DNA from: Deltaproteobacteria bacterium
GTDB lineage: Bacteria > Desulfobacterota_B > Binatia > Bin18
Direction: 5' to 3'
NCBI GenBank assembly: GCA_012271025.1
Contig: JAAXHF010000606.1
Span: 1-19,574 of the forward strand
DNA: 19,574 bases
A program made the position numbers and the translations under genes. The notes beneath the pieces are model-generated. The model searched no databases. It saw nothing but the letters and a program-made list of their open reading frames with translations, and was not told the DNA's origin. Below, in pieces: positions 7,216 through 14,555 of the stretch. How positions within the stretch are numbered: position 1 is the first letter of the stretch; every line of letters starts with the position of its first letter.

Positions 7216-7968
7216 ATGGCGGGCGTTGCGGGCAGGACGGCGCTGCTGACCGGAGCCGGCTCGGGCATTGGTCGGGCGACTGCGGTCGCGCTGGCCAAGG
7301 GCGGGGCCGATGTCGTGGTGTGCGACATAAATAGCGCCAGCGCCGAAGAAACCGCCCAGGCACTCGTCGGCCTGGGGCGTAAGGCGCTGGCCGTGCGCCT
7401 CGACGTGACCCAGTTGGACGCGGTGCAGCGGGCGGTCGCCCAGGCCGAGGCCGAGTGCGGGCCTGTGGAGATCGTGTTCAGCAACGCCGGTATTGGCGAA
7501 CAGGTCGCCTTTACCGACATGACCGAGGCACAGTGGGACCGCATGTTCGGGGTGCATCTGAATGGCACCTATAACTGTTTCCAGGCCGTGCTGCCCGGCA
7601 TGCACCGACGCGACTGGGGGCGTCTGATCAGCACGTCTTCCATGGGGGCGTTTACCGGCGGCGTCAGGCTGGCCCACTACTGTGCGGCCAAGGCCGGTAT
7701 TGCCGGCCTGACGATTGCGCTGGCGAGTGAGTTGGCCCGAACCGGGATTACCGTCAATGCGGTCGCCCCGGGCGTGATTGACACCCCGATGGTACGCCAG
7801 AGTCCGCAGCGCTGGGTGGACAAGATGACCAAGACGATTCCGATGCGCAGACTGGGAAAACCTGAGGACATTGCCCATGCGGTCGTGTATCTGGCGTCCG
7901 AAGAGGCCGGCTTTGTCACCGGTCAGATGCTCAGCCCCAACGGTGGTTCGTACATGAAGTGGTGCTGA
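7216..7968 (+). CDS. Short-chain dehydrogenase/reductase (SDR) 1
   Basis: The start is taken at ATG 7216, which gives a classical 250-residue SDR; the frame upstream only overlaps the terminase. Motifs: cofactor loop TGAGSGIG (12-19), D37 after the second strand (NAD preference), SNAG (89-92), catalytic S142, and Y155-CAA-K159. The protein then has ITVNAVAPG and ends VTGQMLSPNGGSYMKWC. FabG-like SDRs oxidise or reduce hydroxy/keto groups; beside an acyl-CoA dehydrogenase, a 3-hydroxyacyl substrate is plausible but unproven. There is no proper ribosome site before the ATG, which fits loss of its native leader when the phage-like island was joined. One base separates it from SDR 2, a paralogue. 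Confidence 0.9.
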   Translation: MAGVAGRTALLTGAGSGIGRATAVALAKGGADVVVCDINSASAEETAQALVGLGRKALAVRLDVTQLDAVQRAVAQAEAECGPVEIVFSNAGIGEQVAFTDMTEAQWDRMFGVHLNGTYNCFQAVLPGMHRRDWGRLISTSSMGAFTGGVRLAHYCAAKAGIAGLTIALASELARTGITVNAVAPGVIDTPMVRQSPQRWVDKMTKTIPMRRLGKPEDIAHAVVYLASEEAGFVTGQMLSPNGGSYMKWC

Positions 7969-7969
7969 C

Positions 7970-8764
7970 ATGCGGCTGGACGGAAAAACCGCGATTGTGA
8001 CCGGGGCCGGCTCGGGGCTGGGCAAGGCCACCGCCCAGCTGTTTGGCCGGGAAGGCGCCCGGCTCGGCCTGCTCGACATCAGCCAGCGACGGGCGGAAGG
8101 CGTGGCCGCCGAGATCAACGCCGCCCTCCAGCGTACGGTTGCGTTTGCGTGTCGGGCGGATGTGTCAAAAAAAGACGAGCTTGCGCCCACCATCGCCCAG
8201 CTGCGCGAGAATCTCGGCCCGATCAATATCCTGGTCAATAACGCCGGCATTGCCCAGATCAAGGATTTTCTGGACATCTCCTCCGTCGAATGGCAGCGGA
8301 TGCTTGACGTGCACGTCAAAGGCACCTTCCTGTGCATACAAGCGGTGATCGAAGACATGCTCAACACCGGCTGGGGCCGGGTGATCAACACTGCCTCCGT
8401 GGCCGGCATGGAGGGCGGACCCCAAAACGCCCATTATGCTGCGGCCAAAGCCGCGATTATCGGCTTGACGCGCTCCTTGGCTCTGGAGTTTGCCCGTTCC
8501 GGGATTACCGTCAATGCGGTTGCCCCGGGCCTGATTGATAATATTTTGCAGGCGGTCGAGGGCAGGGCTCAGGGCTCGACCGTGGCGGGCAATATCTCGC
8601 AGACCACGGCCGAGCAGGTGCGGCAGTTTTTCCTACGCCGTATTCCCATGCGTCAACTCGGCAAACCCGAAGATATCGCCCACGCCCACCTGTTCCTGGC
8701 CTCGGACGAAGCCGGCTATGTGACCGGCCAGGTGCTGAGCCCCAACGGCGGATATGTGATGTAG
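7970..8764 (+). CDS. Short-chain dehydrogenase/reductase (SDR) 2
   Basis: This is a 264-residue classical SDR: TGAGSGLG (11-18), D36 (NAD-type), NNAG (90-93), S143, Y156-AAA-K160, ITVNAVAPGLID and the end VTGQVLSPNGGYVM. Compared with SDR 1 it has a longer loop around 190-220 (ILQAVEGRAQGSTVAGNISQ), the substrate-lid region, so the two paralogues probably take different substrates. It begins one base after the SDR 1 stop and ends 26 bases before the acyl-CoA dehydrogenase ATG, so all three look like one transcription unit. Parts of the two SDR genes are almost identical at the DNA level around ITVNAVAPG, suggesting a tandem duplication. Confidence 0.92.
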   Translation: MRLDGKTAIVTGAGSGLGKATAQLFGREGARLGLLDISQRRAEGVAAEINAALQRTVAFACRADVSKKDELAPTIAQLRENLGPINILVNNAGIAQIKDFLDISSVEWQRMLDVHVKGTFLCIQAVIEDMLNTGWGRVINTASVAGMEGGPQNAHYAAAKAAIIGLTRSLALEFARSGITVNAVAPGLIDNILQAVEGRAQGSTVAGNISQTTAEQVRQFFLRRIPMRQLGKPEDIAHAHLFLASDEAGYVTGQVLSPNGGYVM

Positions 8765-8790
8765 TGCAGGAAGTTAAGGAGAACACGCCT

Positions 8791-9951
8791 ATGTTCACGG
8801 CCCCATCCAGATATTTTAACCAGGAACATGAGATATTCCGCGAACAGGTGAGAAGCTTCGTGGACAAGGAGATTGAGCCGTATATCGATCAGTGGGAGGA
8901 GGAACGGCTGTTTCCCAAGTCGGTGTATCGGCGCATGGGCGAGCTTGGCTTTCTCGGCATTCGGCTGCCCGAAGAGTACGGCGGGAGCGAGGGCGATATC
9001 TGGATGGCGCTGGTCTTTTGTGAGGAACTGTGCCGCTGTCATGCCCTGGGCCTGCCGATGAGCGTCCTGGTCCATACCGACATGTCGACCACCCATATTG
9101 CCCGCTACGGCACACCGCAGCAAAAAGACAAGTATCTGCGGCCCTTGATCAGCGGCGAGCAGGTATGTGCGATCGCCGTCTCCGAGCCGTCGGGCGGCTC
9201 GAATGTGGCGGGAATTCAGACCACCGCGGTCCGGGACGGGGACGGGTATGTCCTCAATGGAGCCAAGATTTTCATCACTAACTCGGTCCATGCCGACACC
9301 TTCTGTGTGGCGGCCAAAACCAACAAGGATCTGGGCCACAAGGGCGTGTCGATGTTCATTGTCGAGCGGGACAGCCCGGGCTTTGAGCTGGCCAAGAAAC
9401 TCAGAAAGATGGGCAACCACTCTTCAGACACCGGCGAACTGGTGTTTGAGGATGTCCGGGTGCCGCGCGACAACCTGCTGGGCGAAGAGGGCCGGGGTTT
9501 TTACTACATCATGCAGAACTTCCAGGATGAGCGCCTGATCGCGGCCAGCATGGCGGTCAGCGCCTCTCAGCGTGCCCTGGAAGACACCATTCGCTATACC
9601 CGTGAGCGGGAAACCTTTGGCAAGCGGGTCTTTGACCATCAGGCCATCGGTCATCGCCTGGCCGACCTTGCCACCAAGCTTGAGGCGGCCCGCCAGCTGA
9701 CGTACTACGCCGCCGATGTCCTGGGTTCCGGGCGTGACGCCAGCACCGAGGTGTCGATGGCCAAGCTGTACGCGACCGAACTGGCCAATGAGCTGGCCTA
9801 CGAATGTTTGCAATTTCACGGTGGCTATGGCTACATGGAAGAGTTTCACATCGAGCGCTTCTATCGGGATATGCGGATGACCAATATTGGCGGAGGCACG
9901 TCAGAGATCATGCGCGAGATCATTGCCTATCGGGGCTTGGATCGGGACTGA
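8791..9951 (+). CDS. Acyl-CoA dehydrogenase family protein
   Basis: The start is ATG 8791, nine bases after AAGGAG; the GTG at 8764 in the same frame has no such support. The 386-residue protein has the three usual parts: an N-terminal helical domain, a middle beta domain with the FAD-contact motif CAIAVSEPSGGSN (126-138) and NGAKIFITN (156-164), and a C-terminal helical domain with RETFGKRVFDHQ and LQFHGGYGYMEE. The usual catalytic Glu before GTS near the C-terminus is absent (IGGGTSEIM, 366-374). E247 in QDERL lies where long-chain and isovaleryl-CoA dehydrogenases hold their base. The enzyme is FAD-dependent, with electrons passing to ETF. The ORF is followed by a 157-base gap with a hairpin. 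Confidence 0.93.
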   Translation: MFTAPSRYFNQEHEIFREQVRSFVDKEIEPYIDQWEEERLFPKSVYRRMGELGFLGIRLPEEYGGSEGDIWMALVFCEELCRCHALGLPMSVLVHTDMSTTHIARYGTPQQKDKYLRPLISGEQVCAIAVSEPSGGSNVAGIQTTAVRDGDGYVLNGAKIFITNSVHADTFCVAAKTNKDLGHKGVSMFIVERDSPGFELAKKLRKMGNHSSDTGELVFEDVRVPRDNLLGEEGRGFYYIMQNFQDERLIAASMAVSASQRALEDTIRYTRERETFGKRVFDHQAIGHRLADLATKLEAARQLTYYAADVLGSGRDASTEVSMAKLYATELANELAYECLQFHGGYGYMEEFHIERFYRDMRMTNIGGGTSEIMREIIAYRGLDRD

Positions 9952-9967
9952 CGACAGTGCAAGACAG

Positions 9968-9985
9968 CCGGAGAGTGGTCTCCGG
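9968..9985 (+). terminator. Hairpin downstream of the acyl-CoA dehydrogenase
   Basis: CCGGAGA and TCTCCGG form a perfect 7-bp stem around a GTGG loop, 16 bases after the stop. No T-run follows, so it could stabilise the mRNA end or act as a Rho-type stop. A second, weaker nested hairpin (GGTGA/TCACC with GATGA/TCATC) follows it at about 9989-10027. Confidence 0.4.
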
Positions 9986-10028
9986 AAAGGTGAGCGATGA
10001 CGAGCGTTTCATCGGGAACCGTTCACCT

Positions 10029-10050
10029 GGTATGTGGTGGGTATGTGGTG
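10029..10050 (+). repeat. Perfect 11-bp tandem duplication
   Basis: GGTATGTGGTG occurs twice in direct succession, followed by a degenerate G/T-rich continuation, in the leader of the 161-aa hypothetical gene. It is probably a slippage product; a binding site is possible but unsupported. Confidence 0.5.
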
Positions 10051-10108
10051 AGGGGTGAGTAGCCCTCGGCTCGGTGGAGCGGAGGTGGGGTTGTGAGGAG
10101 GAAGAGCC

Positions 10109-10594
10109 ATGGGAGCGGTGTTGGATGTGGATATCCCACACAAGATGTTCGCGCGTCGTATTCAGCCGTTTGGTATTGCCCTGGCCGAGGTGTCGTGGCG
10201 GGTTAAAATGTTCACCCACGACGGGGTCGTGCTGGCGGCGATCTACCTTGAGGAGCCGAATCTGATTGTCGGCATGTCGTTCTGGCAGGACGAGGAAGCT
10301 GCCCGGCATCTTTTTCGCGGAACGTTTGAGATTGGCCTGTGCGCCGACGCCGACCCGCCCGGCCGTGTGCGTCTGGCGGTTGAACTCGATACCGAAATGG
10401 TTGACGAGTTGTTCACGGCCGCTGAGTTGCTCAACCCGCGTCCGAACCGGACCAGCGCCAGTCGGGCCAAGCGGCATTTTTCACATTTTTTATCCGAGGC
10501 TTTTCCGGACACTCCCCAGGTCTGGTCTCGTTCTCACAGCTGGCGGGCCGCCAGCCGCGCCAGGCGGACGGTCCAGCCCATACGGGTCGGATAA
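10109..10594 (+). CDS. Hypothetical protein (161 aa) with basic C-terminal tail
   Basis: ATG 10109 follows a good GAGGAGG site. The first ~110 residues look like a compact mixed fold: MGAVLDVDIPHKMFARRIQPFG, a strand-rich middle (VVLAAIYLEEPNLIVGMSFW), then RVRLAVELDTEMVDELFTAAELL. The last ~50 residues are rich in Arg, Ser and Pro and look disordered. I recognise no family, signal peptide or membrane segment. It lies alone between the acyl-CoA dehydrogenase and the next promoter. The basic tail may be real, or an extension created by loss of an earlier stop. Function unknown. Confidence 0.6.
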   Translation: MGAVLDVDIPHKMFARRIQPFGIALAEVSWRVKMFTHDGVVLAAIYLEEPNLIVGMSFWQDEEAARHLFRGTFEIGLCADADPPGRVRLAVELDTEMVDELFTAAELLNPRPNRTSASRAKRHFSHFLSEAFPDTPQVWSRSHSWRAASRARRTVQPIRVG

Positions 10595-10613
10595 GATCCT
10601 GCGGGCTGCGGGT

Positions 10614-10642
10614 TTGCTCTCCCGGTCCGCTTTGAGTATAGT
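10614..10642 (+). promoter_or_regulatory. Candidate sigma70-type promoter for the 159-aa gene
   Basis: TTGCTC (10614-10619) and TATAGT (10637-10642) are separated by 17 bases. The -10 matches the consensus at five of six bases, the -35 at three. It lies about 65 bases before the ATG at 10709 and directly before a long leader hairpin. Confidence 0.45.
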
Positions 10643-10643
10643 A

Positions 10644-10682
10644 GCTCGGCCAAAAGGAGTGTGACGTACACTCCGGCTGAGC
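10644..10682 (+). promoter_or_regulatory. Structured 5' leader hairpin
   Basis: GCTCGGCC (10644-10651) pairs with GGCTGAGC (10675-10682) with one G-U, then an AAAA bulge, then GGAGTGT (10656-10662) pairs perfectly with ACACTCC (10668-10674) around a GACGT loop. The hairpin would begin at or near the transcript's first bases and precedes the GAGGAGG ribosome site. A role in mRNA stability or regulation is inference. Confidence 0.45.
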
Positions 10683-10708
10683 CCTATTTCTGCTGAGGAG
10701 GGAAACGT

Positions 10709-11188
10709 ATGGCCGATGATGAACTGAAAGAGAAAGTCAAAGAAATCCTGGCCGAGCTTGGCGTATTTTCTGGCCAGCGCGAAATCACGATGGAAGAGAT
10801 CGCCATTCTGCAGGGCCAGCAAACGGGTCTGGCCCGGATCATGCCCGAGATTGGACAGCGGACCTGGAAGTTGTTCTATGCGGCGAAAGAGGGCCACTGG
10901 GACCTGGCCAACTTCCAGTACTCAGAGATTACGGAGCTGATGGAATTCGGCGCCTACGCCCGGCCCAAGCACGAGGATGCGCTCAATCAGTTCATGGCCG
11001 AGGACTGGTCGCCGGTTGGTGAGGCGGTCAAGAGCAAGGATTTTGAGGCTTTTGAAGCGGCTTTTCACAAGGCCATTGAGCAGGCCAACGCCTATCACGA
11101 ACTCAAGGACAGACCCTATATCCGTTGGCAGTTGCCGTCCACTCCGCCGGACGATCTGGAGATCAAACCGCGTGGAGGGGGCAAATAA
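10709..11188 (+). CDS. Helical protein (159 aa), possibly a heme-less c-type cytochrome relative
   Basis: ATG 10709 follows a clear GAGGAGGG site. The protein is almost all helical, with four or five amphipathic helices (EKVKEILAELGV; GLARIMPEIGQRTWKLFYAAK; FQYSEITELMEFGAYARPK; AFHKAIEQANAYHELK). It ends in a Pro-rich tail (RPYIRWQLPSTPP). Helix order, the small bundle, and the ending ...ANAYH...RPYIRWQLP resemble helical cytochromes whose last helix carries CxxCH followed by PFIxVxxP. Here the two Cys are Ala and Tyr (A126, Y129, with H130 kept), and the protein has no Cys at all. It also lacks a signal peptide, so it would be cytoplasmic. The link to cytochromes is inference. It lies upstream of the membrane Fe-S oxidoreductase on the same strand. 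Confidence 0.65.
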   Translation: MADDELKEKVKEILAELGVFSGQREITMEEIAILQGQQTGLARIMPEIGQRTWKLFYAAKEGHWDLANFQYSEITELMEFGAYARPKHEDALNQFMAEDWSPVGEAVKSKDFEAFEAAFHKAIEQANAYHELKDRPYIRWQLPSTPPDDLEIKPRGGGK

Positions 11189-11196
11189 GCCTGCCC

Positions 11197-11221
11197 GGCG
11201 GGCCGAGAAGCCTTGCCCGCC
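11197..11221 (+). terminator. Hairpin after the 159-aa gene
   Basis: GGCGGGC (11197-11203) pairs with GCCCGCC (11215-11221) around an 11-base loop, nine bases after the stop codon. No T-run follows, so termination strength is doubtful. The preceding AAGCCTGCCCGG matches the element after the hydantoinase gene. Confidence 0.35.
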
Positions 11222-11298
11222 CGGTTCGGTTCAGATGCGCAAGAATGCCAGTGTGGAAAAGAGGGCAGTCCGCCGGGGCTGCCCTCCGCTCGTTGTAG

Positions 11299-11320
11299 AA
11301 AGAGGAAACGTTTCCTCTTT
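11299..11320. promoter_or_regulatory. 22-bp perfect palindrome in front of the Fe-S oxidoreductase ribosome site
   Basis: AAAGAGGAAAC is followed directly by its reverse complement GTTTCCTCTTT, ending one base before the GAAGGAGGG ribosome site of the next gene. It is AT-rich against a GC-rich background. It could be the operator of a dimeric regulator or an RNA hairpin that affects ribosome access. Confidence 0.55.
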
Positions 11321-11334
11321 GAAGGAGGGAGATG

Positions 11335-13377
11335 ATGTCTACGCTGCTTTTTCTCCTCATCGTCGTAGCCGCTCTGGGGTTCTTTGCCTATACCTTGTAC
11401 GACCGGTTTCGGCTCCTGCTGGCCGCCAAACCGGTCGAGCGTTTTGATCGGATCGGTGAGCGGGTCAAAGCCGTGCTAGTGTACGCGTTCGGCCAGAAGA
11501 AGTTCGTGGTCGGTGAACAGCCGGCCGGCTGGATGCACGTCCTCATCTTTTGGGGCTTCATGATTCTCGGCCTGCAAGTCGTGACCATGTTTGGTCGGAC
11601 CTTTTCGGATCACTTTTTTGTGCCTGGGTTTGCGCCCGATCAGCTGGGGGGACCGTTCTTCGTGCTGCGCGACCTGATGGAGGTGCTGGTGATCGGGGCG
11701 GTCGGGGTGGCCATCTACCGCTGGGTGGTATCACATCCGCCACGGCTGTTCGGCTATAAGCCGGCCGAAGAGCGCTTGGCCGGACAGTCCCACTGGGAGG
11801 CCATCCTCATCCTGTTTTTTATCTTTACGATCATGCTGTCCGGCCTGCTGTACGACGGCGGGCGACTGGTCTTTCTGGCCGGCGATCCGGTCATCGAAGC
11901 CGAACGTCCCTGGCAACCGATGAGCGCCCTGGTCGGCCTGGTGTTGTCGGCCTTTGGGTCGGGGTTTGCCGAGTTCGTCAGCAACGCCGCGTGGTGGGTC
12001 CATAATCTTGTGATTCTGGCCTTTCTCAACCTGCTGCCGCGCTCCAAGCATTTCCATATCATCACCTCGATCCCCAACGTGTTTTTTCGCAAACTCGAGC
12101 CTGCGGGAGCGCTCGATAAGATGGACCTGGAGAACTCGGAGACCTTCGGCACCTCGTTCATCAACCAGTTCACCTGGAAGCAGGCGCTCGACATGTATAG
12201 CTGCACCGAGTGCGGCCGCTGCTCTTCGCACTGTCCGGCCACGGCCAGCGGCAAGGAACTTGCCCCGCGCCAGCTGCTCCTCAATTTGCGCGACTATATG
12301 TACGACCATCAGGGCGAGATGATCGCCGCCCGCCCTACGGCCAACGGTGAAGCCGAGGCCAGCCTGGTGGGCGAGAATGTGGTCGGCGACAATCTGATTC
12401 ACGACCCGGTGCTGTGGTCGTGTACGACCTGTCGGGCGTGCGAAGAAGCCTGCCCGGTGATGATCGAATACGTTGACAAGATTGTGGATATGCGCCGCCA
12501 TCTGGTGCAGGAAGAAGCCCGCTTTCCGAGCGAGCTGACCCGCACCTTCAGGGGCATGGAAACCCAGGGCAACCCCTGGGGTATGAGCTATGACAAGCGG
12601 ATGGACTGGGCCGAGGGCCTCTCGGTGCCCCTGCTGGCCGACAATCCAAACGCCGAGTATTTGTATTTTGTGGGCTGTGCGGGTGCTTTTGACGACCGCA
12701 ACAAGAAGACGGTCGCCGCCTTTACCCGGATCCTCAACAAGGCTGGGGTGAGCTTTGCCGTGCTGGGTCCCGAGGAGCCCTGCAACGGCGAGACCGCCCG
12801 GCGGCTGGGCAACGAATATCTGTTTCAGACCATGGCCGAGGCTGCGGTCGAGGTGATCAACGGTTACGGTGTCCGCAAGGTCATTGCCAACTGCCCGCAC
12901 TGTTTCAATACGCTCAAAAACGAGTATCCGCAGTTTGGCGGCGAGTACGAAGTCATCTCCTCGGCCGAACTGGTCGATCACCTGTTCAAGGAGGGCAAAC
13001 TGAGCGTCCGGGAAGACCCCGACCTCACGGTGACCTATCACGATTCGTGCTACTATGGCCGTCACAACAATATCTATGAGTCGCCGCGCGAGGTGATTGC
13101 CAAGATCATGGGCAAATCGCCACAGGAAATGGAACGCAACCGCCAGACCAGCATGTGTTGCGGCGGCGGCGGCGGCTGGATGTGGATGGATGAACCCCCG
13201 GATCAACGGGTGAATATCCTGCGCGCCGAGCAGGCCCTGGAAACCAAGCCGGACGTGGTCGCGGTGTCATGCCCCTTTTGCATGACCATGCTGACTGACG
13301 GCGTCAAAGCCAAAGAAGCCGAAGAGCGGGTCCAGGTCCTTGACGTGATGGAACTCGTTGATCGGGCCAGCGACTGA
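11335..13377 (+). CDS. Membrane-bound b-heme / Fe-S oxidoreductase (HdrD/DUF224 type, ETF:quinone oxidoreductase-like)
   Basis: ATG 11335 is preferred to ATG 11332 because it lies six bases after AAGGAGG. The 680-residue protein has about five membrane helices in its first ~240 residues, with His residues suited to b heme (WMHVLIFWGF, WWVHNLVILAF); this resembles nitrate reductase gamma. Two 4Fe-4S motifs follow: C290-x2-C-x2-C-x3-CP and C363-x2-C-x2-C-x3-CP. Two CCG (DUF224) domains then carry PCNGE, CPHCFNTL, CCGGGGGW and CPFCMTM. Proteins of this build have been shown in fatty-acid degraders to pass electrons from acyl-CoA dehydrogenase/ETF to quinone. The acyl-CoA dehydrogenase at 8791 fits that role. 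No etfAB lies in the window. Confidence 0.9.
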   Translation: MSTLLFLLIVVAALGFFAYTLYDRFRLLLAAKPVERFDRIGERVKAVLVYAFGQKKFVVGEQPAGWMHVLIFWGFMILGLQVVTMFGRTFSDHFFVPGFAPDQLGGPFFVLRDLMEVLVIGAVGVAIYRWVVSHPPRLFGYKPAEERLAGQSHWEAILILFFIFTIMLSGLLYDGGRLVFLAGDPVIEAERPWQPMSALVGLVLSAFGSGFAEFVSNAAWWVHNLVILAFLNLLPRSKHFHIITSIPNVFFRKLEPAGALDKMDLENSETFGTSFINQFTWKQALDMYSCTECGRCSSHCPATASGKELAPRQLLLNLRDYMYDHQGEMIAARPTANGEAEASLVGENVVGDNLIHDPVLWSCTTCRACEEACPVMIEYVDKIVDMRRHLVQEEARFPSELTRTFRGMETQGNPWGMSYDKRMDWAEGLSVPLLADNPNAEYLYFVGCAGAFDDRNKKTVAAFTRILNKAGVSFAVLGPEEPCNGETARRLGNEYLFQTMAEAAVEVINGYGVRKVIANCPHCFNTLKNEYPQFGGEYEVISSAELVDHLFKEGKLSVREDPDLTVTYHDSCYYGRHNNIYESPREVIAKIMGKSPQEMERNRQTSMCCGGGGGWMWMDEPPDQRVNILRAEQALETKPDVVAVSCPFCMTMLTDGVKAKEAEERVQVLDVMELVDRASD

Positions 13378-13438
13378 AAGTGAACGACGATTGCTGCCTG
13401 TCAGCACTAATCTCAGCTAAGAGAGGCGGACGACCCCT

Positions 13439-14503
13439 ATGTCGGAACAGCTTGAAGATACCCATCTTGTCGATATCCAACCCCTGATCGCCCCGCGGGC
13501 CGTGAAAGCCGAGCTGCCGATGACCGAACAGGCGGCCGAACTTGTCTCGGAAACCCGTCAGCTCATCCGCGCCATTCTGCACGGCCGGGACCAGCGCCGC
13601 TTGCTGGTGGTAACCGGGCCGTGTTCCATTCACGACGCCGAGGCCGCCTACGAGTATGCCGGCCGCCTCAAAAAAGTCATCGACGCCACGCGTGATCGGC
13701 TGGTGATTGTCATGCGGACCTATTTTGAAAAGCCGCGTACCACGGTTGGCTGGAAGGGGCTCATTAACGATCCCCATCTGGACGGCTCGTGTGACATCCC
13801 CACCGGCCTGCAGATGGCTCGCCAGATCCTCCTGCACATCAATCAGCTGGGCGTGCCCTGCGCGGTCGAGGTCCTGGACCCGGTCACGCCACAGTACGTG
13901 GCCGACCTGATCAGCTGGGCGGCCATTGGCGCGCGGACAACCGAGAGCCAGACCCACCGCGAGCTGGCCAGCGGCTTATCCATGCCGATCGGTTTCAAGA
14001 ACGGCACCGACGGCCAAGTGCAGAGCGCTATCAACGCCATGATCTCGGCCCGTCACCCGCACAGCTTTCTGGGCATTAACGCCGACGGCCTGACCTGCAT
14101 GGTCAAGACCGGCGGCAATCCAGACCGGCATATCGTGCTGCGTGGCGGGGGCGGCAAGCCGAACTGCGGCCCCGAGGACATTGCCCGGGCGGTCGAGTTT
14201 GTGGCCGGTGAGGAAATCGCCCGGGCGGTCATGGTCGATTGCTCACACGATAACTCGGGCAAGGATCATACCAAGCAGGGCCAGGTGTGTCGGGACGCTC
14301 TGGCGGTCTTTCGGGACGGCCAGCGGGCGCTTATGGGCCTGTTGATCGAGAGCAATCTCAAACCGGGCAAACAGGCCTGGAAAGAGGGCGTACAGCTGGA
14401 GTACGGGATGTCGATCACCGACGCCTGTATTGGCTGGGAAGAGACCGAACAGCTGTTGTACGAAATCGCCGAGGCGGTTCCTGCCCAGAATAGGGAATCG
14501 TGA
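13439..14503 (+). CDS. aroG: Class I (AroG-type) 3-deoxy-7-phosphoheptulonate synthase
   Basis: The protein joins phosphoenolpyruvate and erythrose 4-phosphate, the first step of the shikimate pathway, in the cytoplasm. The 354 residues match the AroF/G/H length. Visible marks are VVTGPCSIHD with metal Cys C62, MRTYFEKPRTTVGWKGLINDP, GARTTESQTHRELASGL, GFKNGTDG, LRGGGGKPNC, the DCSHDNSGKDH motif with a metal His, LLIESNL with a metal Glu, and SITDACIGWE with a metal Asp. Which of the three paralogues it follows (Phe-, Tyr- or Trp-type control) cannot be told; the symbol is used in the family sense. A GAGAGG site precedes ATG 13439, though the spacing is long. No attenuator peptide is evident. 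It ends in a strong terminator that includes its stop codon. Confidence 0.93.
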   Translation: MSEQLEDTHLVDIQPLIAPRAVKAELPMTEQAAELVSETRQLIRAILHGRDQRRLLVVTGPCSIHDAEAAYEYAGRLKKVIDATRDRLVIVMRTYFEKPRTTVGWKGLINDPHLDGSCDIPTGLQMARQILLHINQLGVPCAVEVLDPVTPQYVADLISWAAIGARTTESQTHRELASGLSMPIGFKNGTDGQVQSAINAMISARHPHSFLGINADGLTCMVKTGGNPDRHIVLRGGGGKPNCGPEDIARAVEFVAGEEIARAVMVDCSHDNSGKDHTKQGQVCRDALAVFRDGQRALMGLLIESNLKPGKQAWKEGVQLEYGMSITDACIGWEETEQLLYEIAEAVPAQNRES

Positions 14504-14542
14504 TGACCATTGAGGAATGGAGGGAGATCACGATTCCCTTTT
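14492..14542. terminator. Bidirectional-type terminator overlapping the DAHP synthase stop codon
   Basis: AGGGAATCGTGAT (14492-14504) pairs perfectly with ATCACGATTCCCT (14527-14539), giving a 13-bp stem followed by TTTT in all. The loop holds an inner CCATT/AATGG hairpin. The TGA stop lies inside the left arm. It separates this gene from the convergent LLM monooxygenase gene, which ends at 14556. Confidence 0.75.
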
Positions 14543-14555
14543 GCAGCCGGCTGGC

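Noticed and set aside
7150..8409. Minus-strand open frame (419 aa) across both SDRs
   Set aside because: Both SDRs have full motif sets on the plus strand; the antisense product is unlike any protein.
11731..13206. Long minus-strand open frame (491 aa) over the Fe-S oxidoreductase
   Set aside because: It mirrors a gene with clear Fe-S and CCG motifs; its composition (Gln/His/Arg-rich, low complexity) is typical of a shadow.
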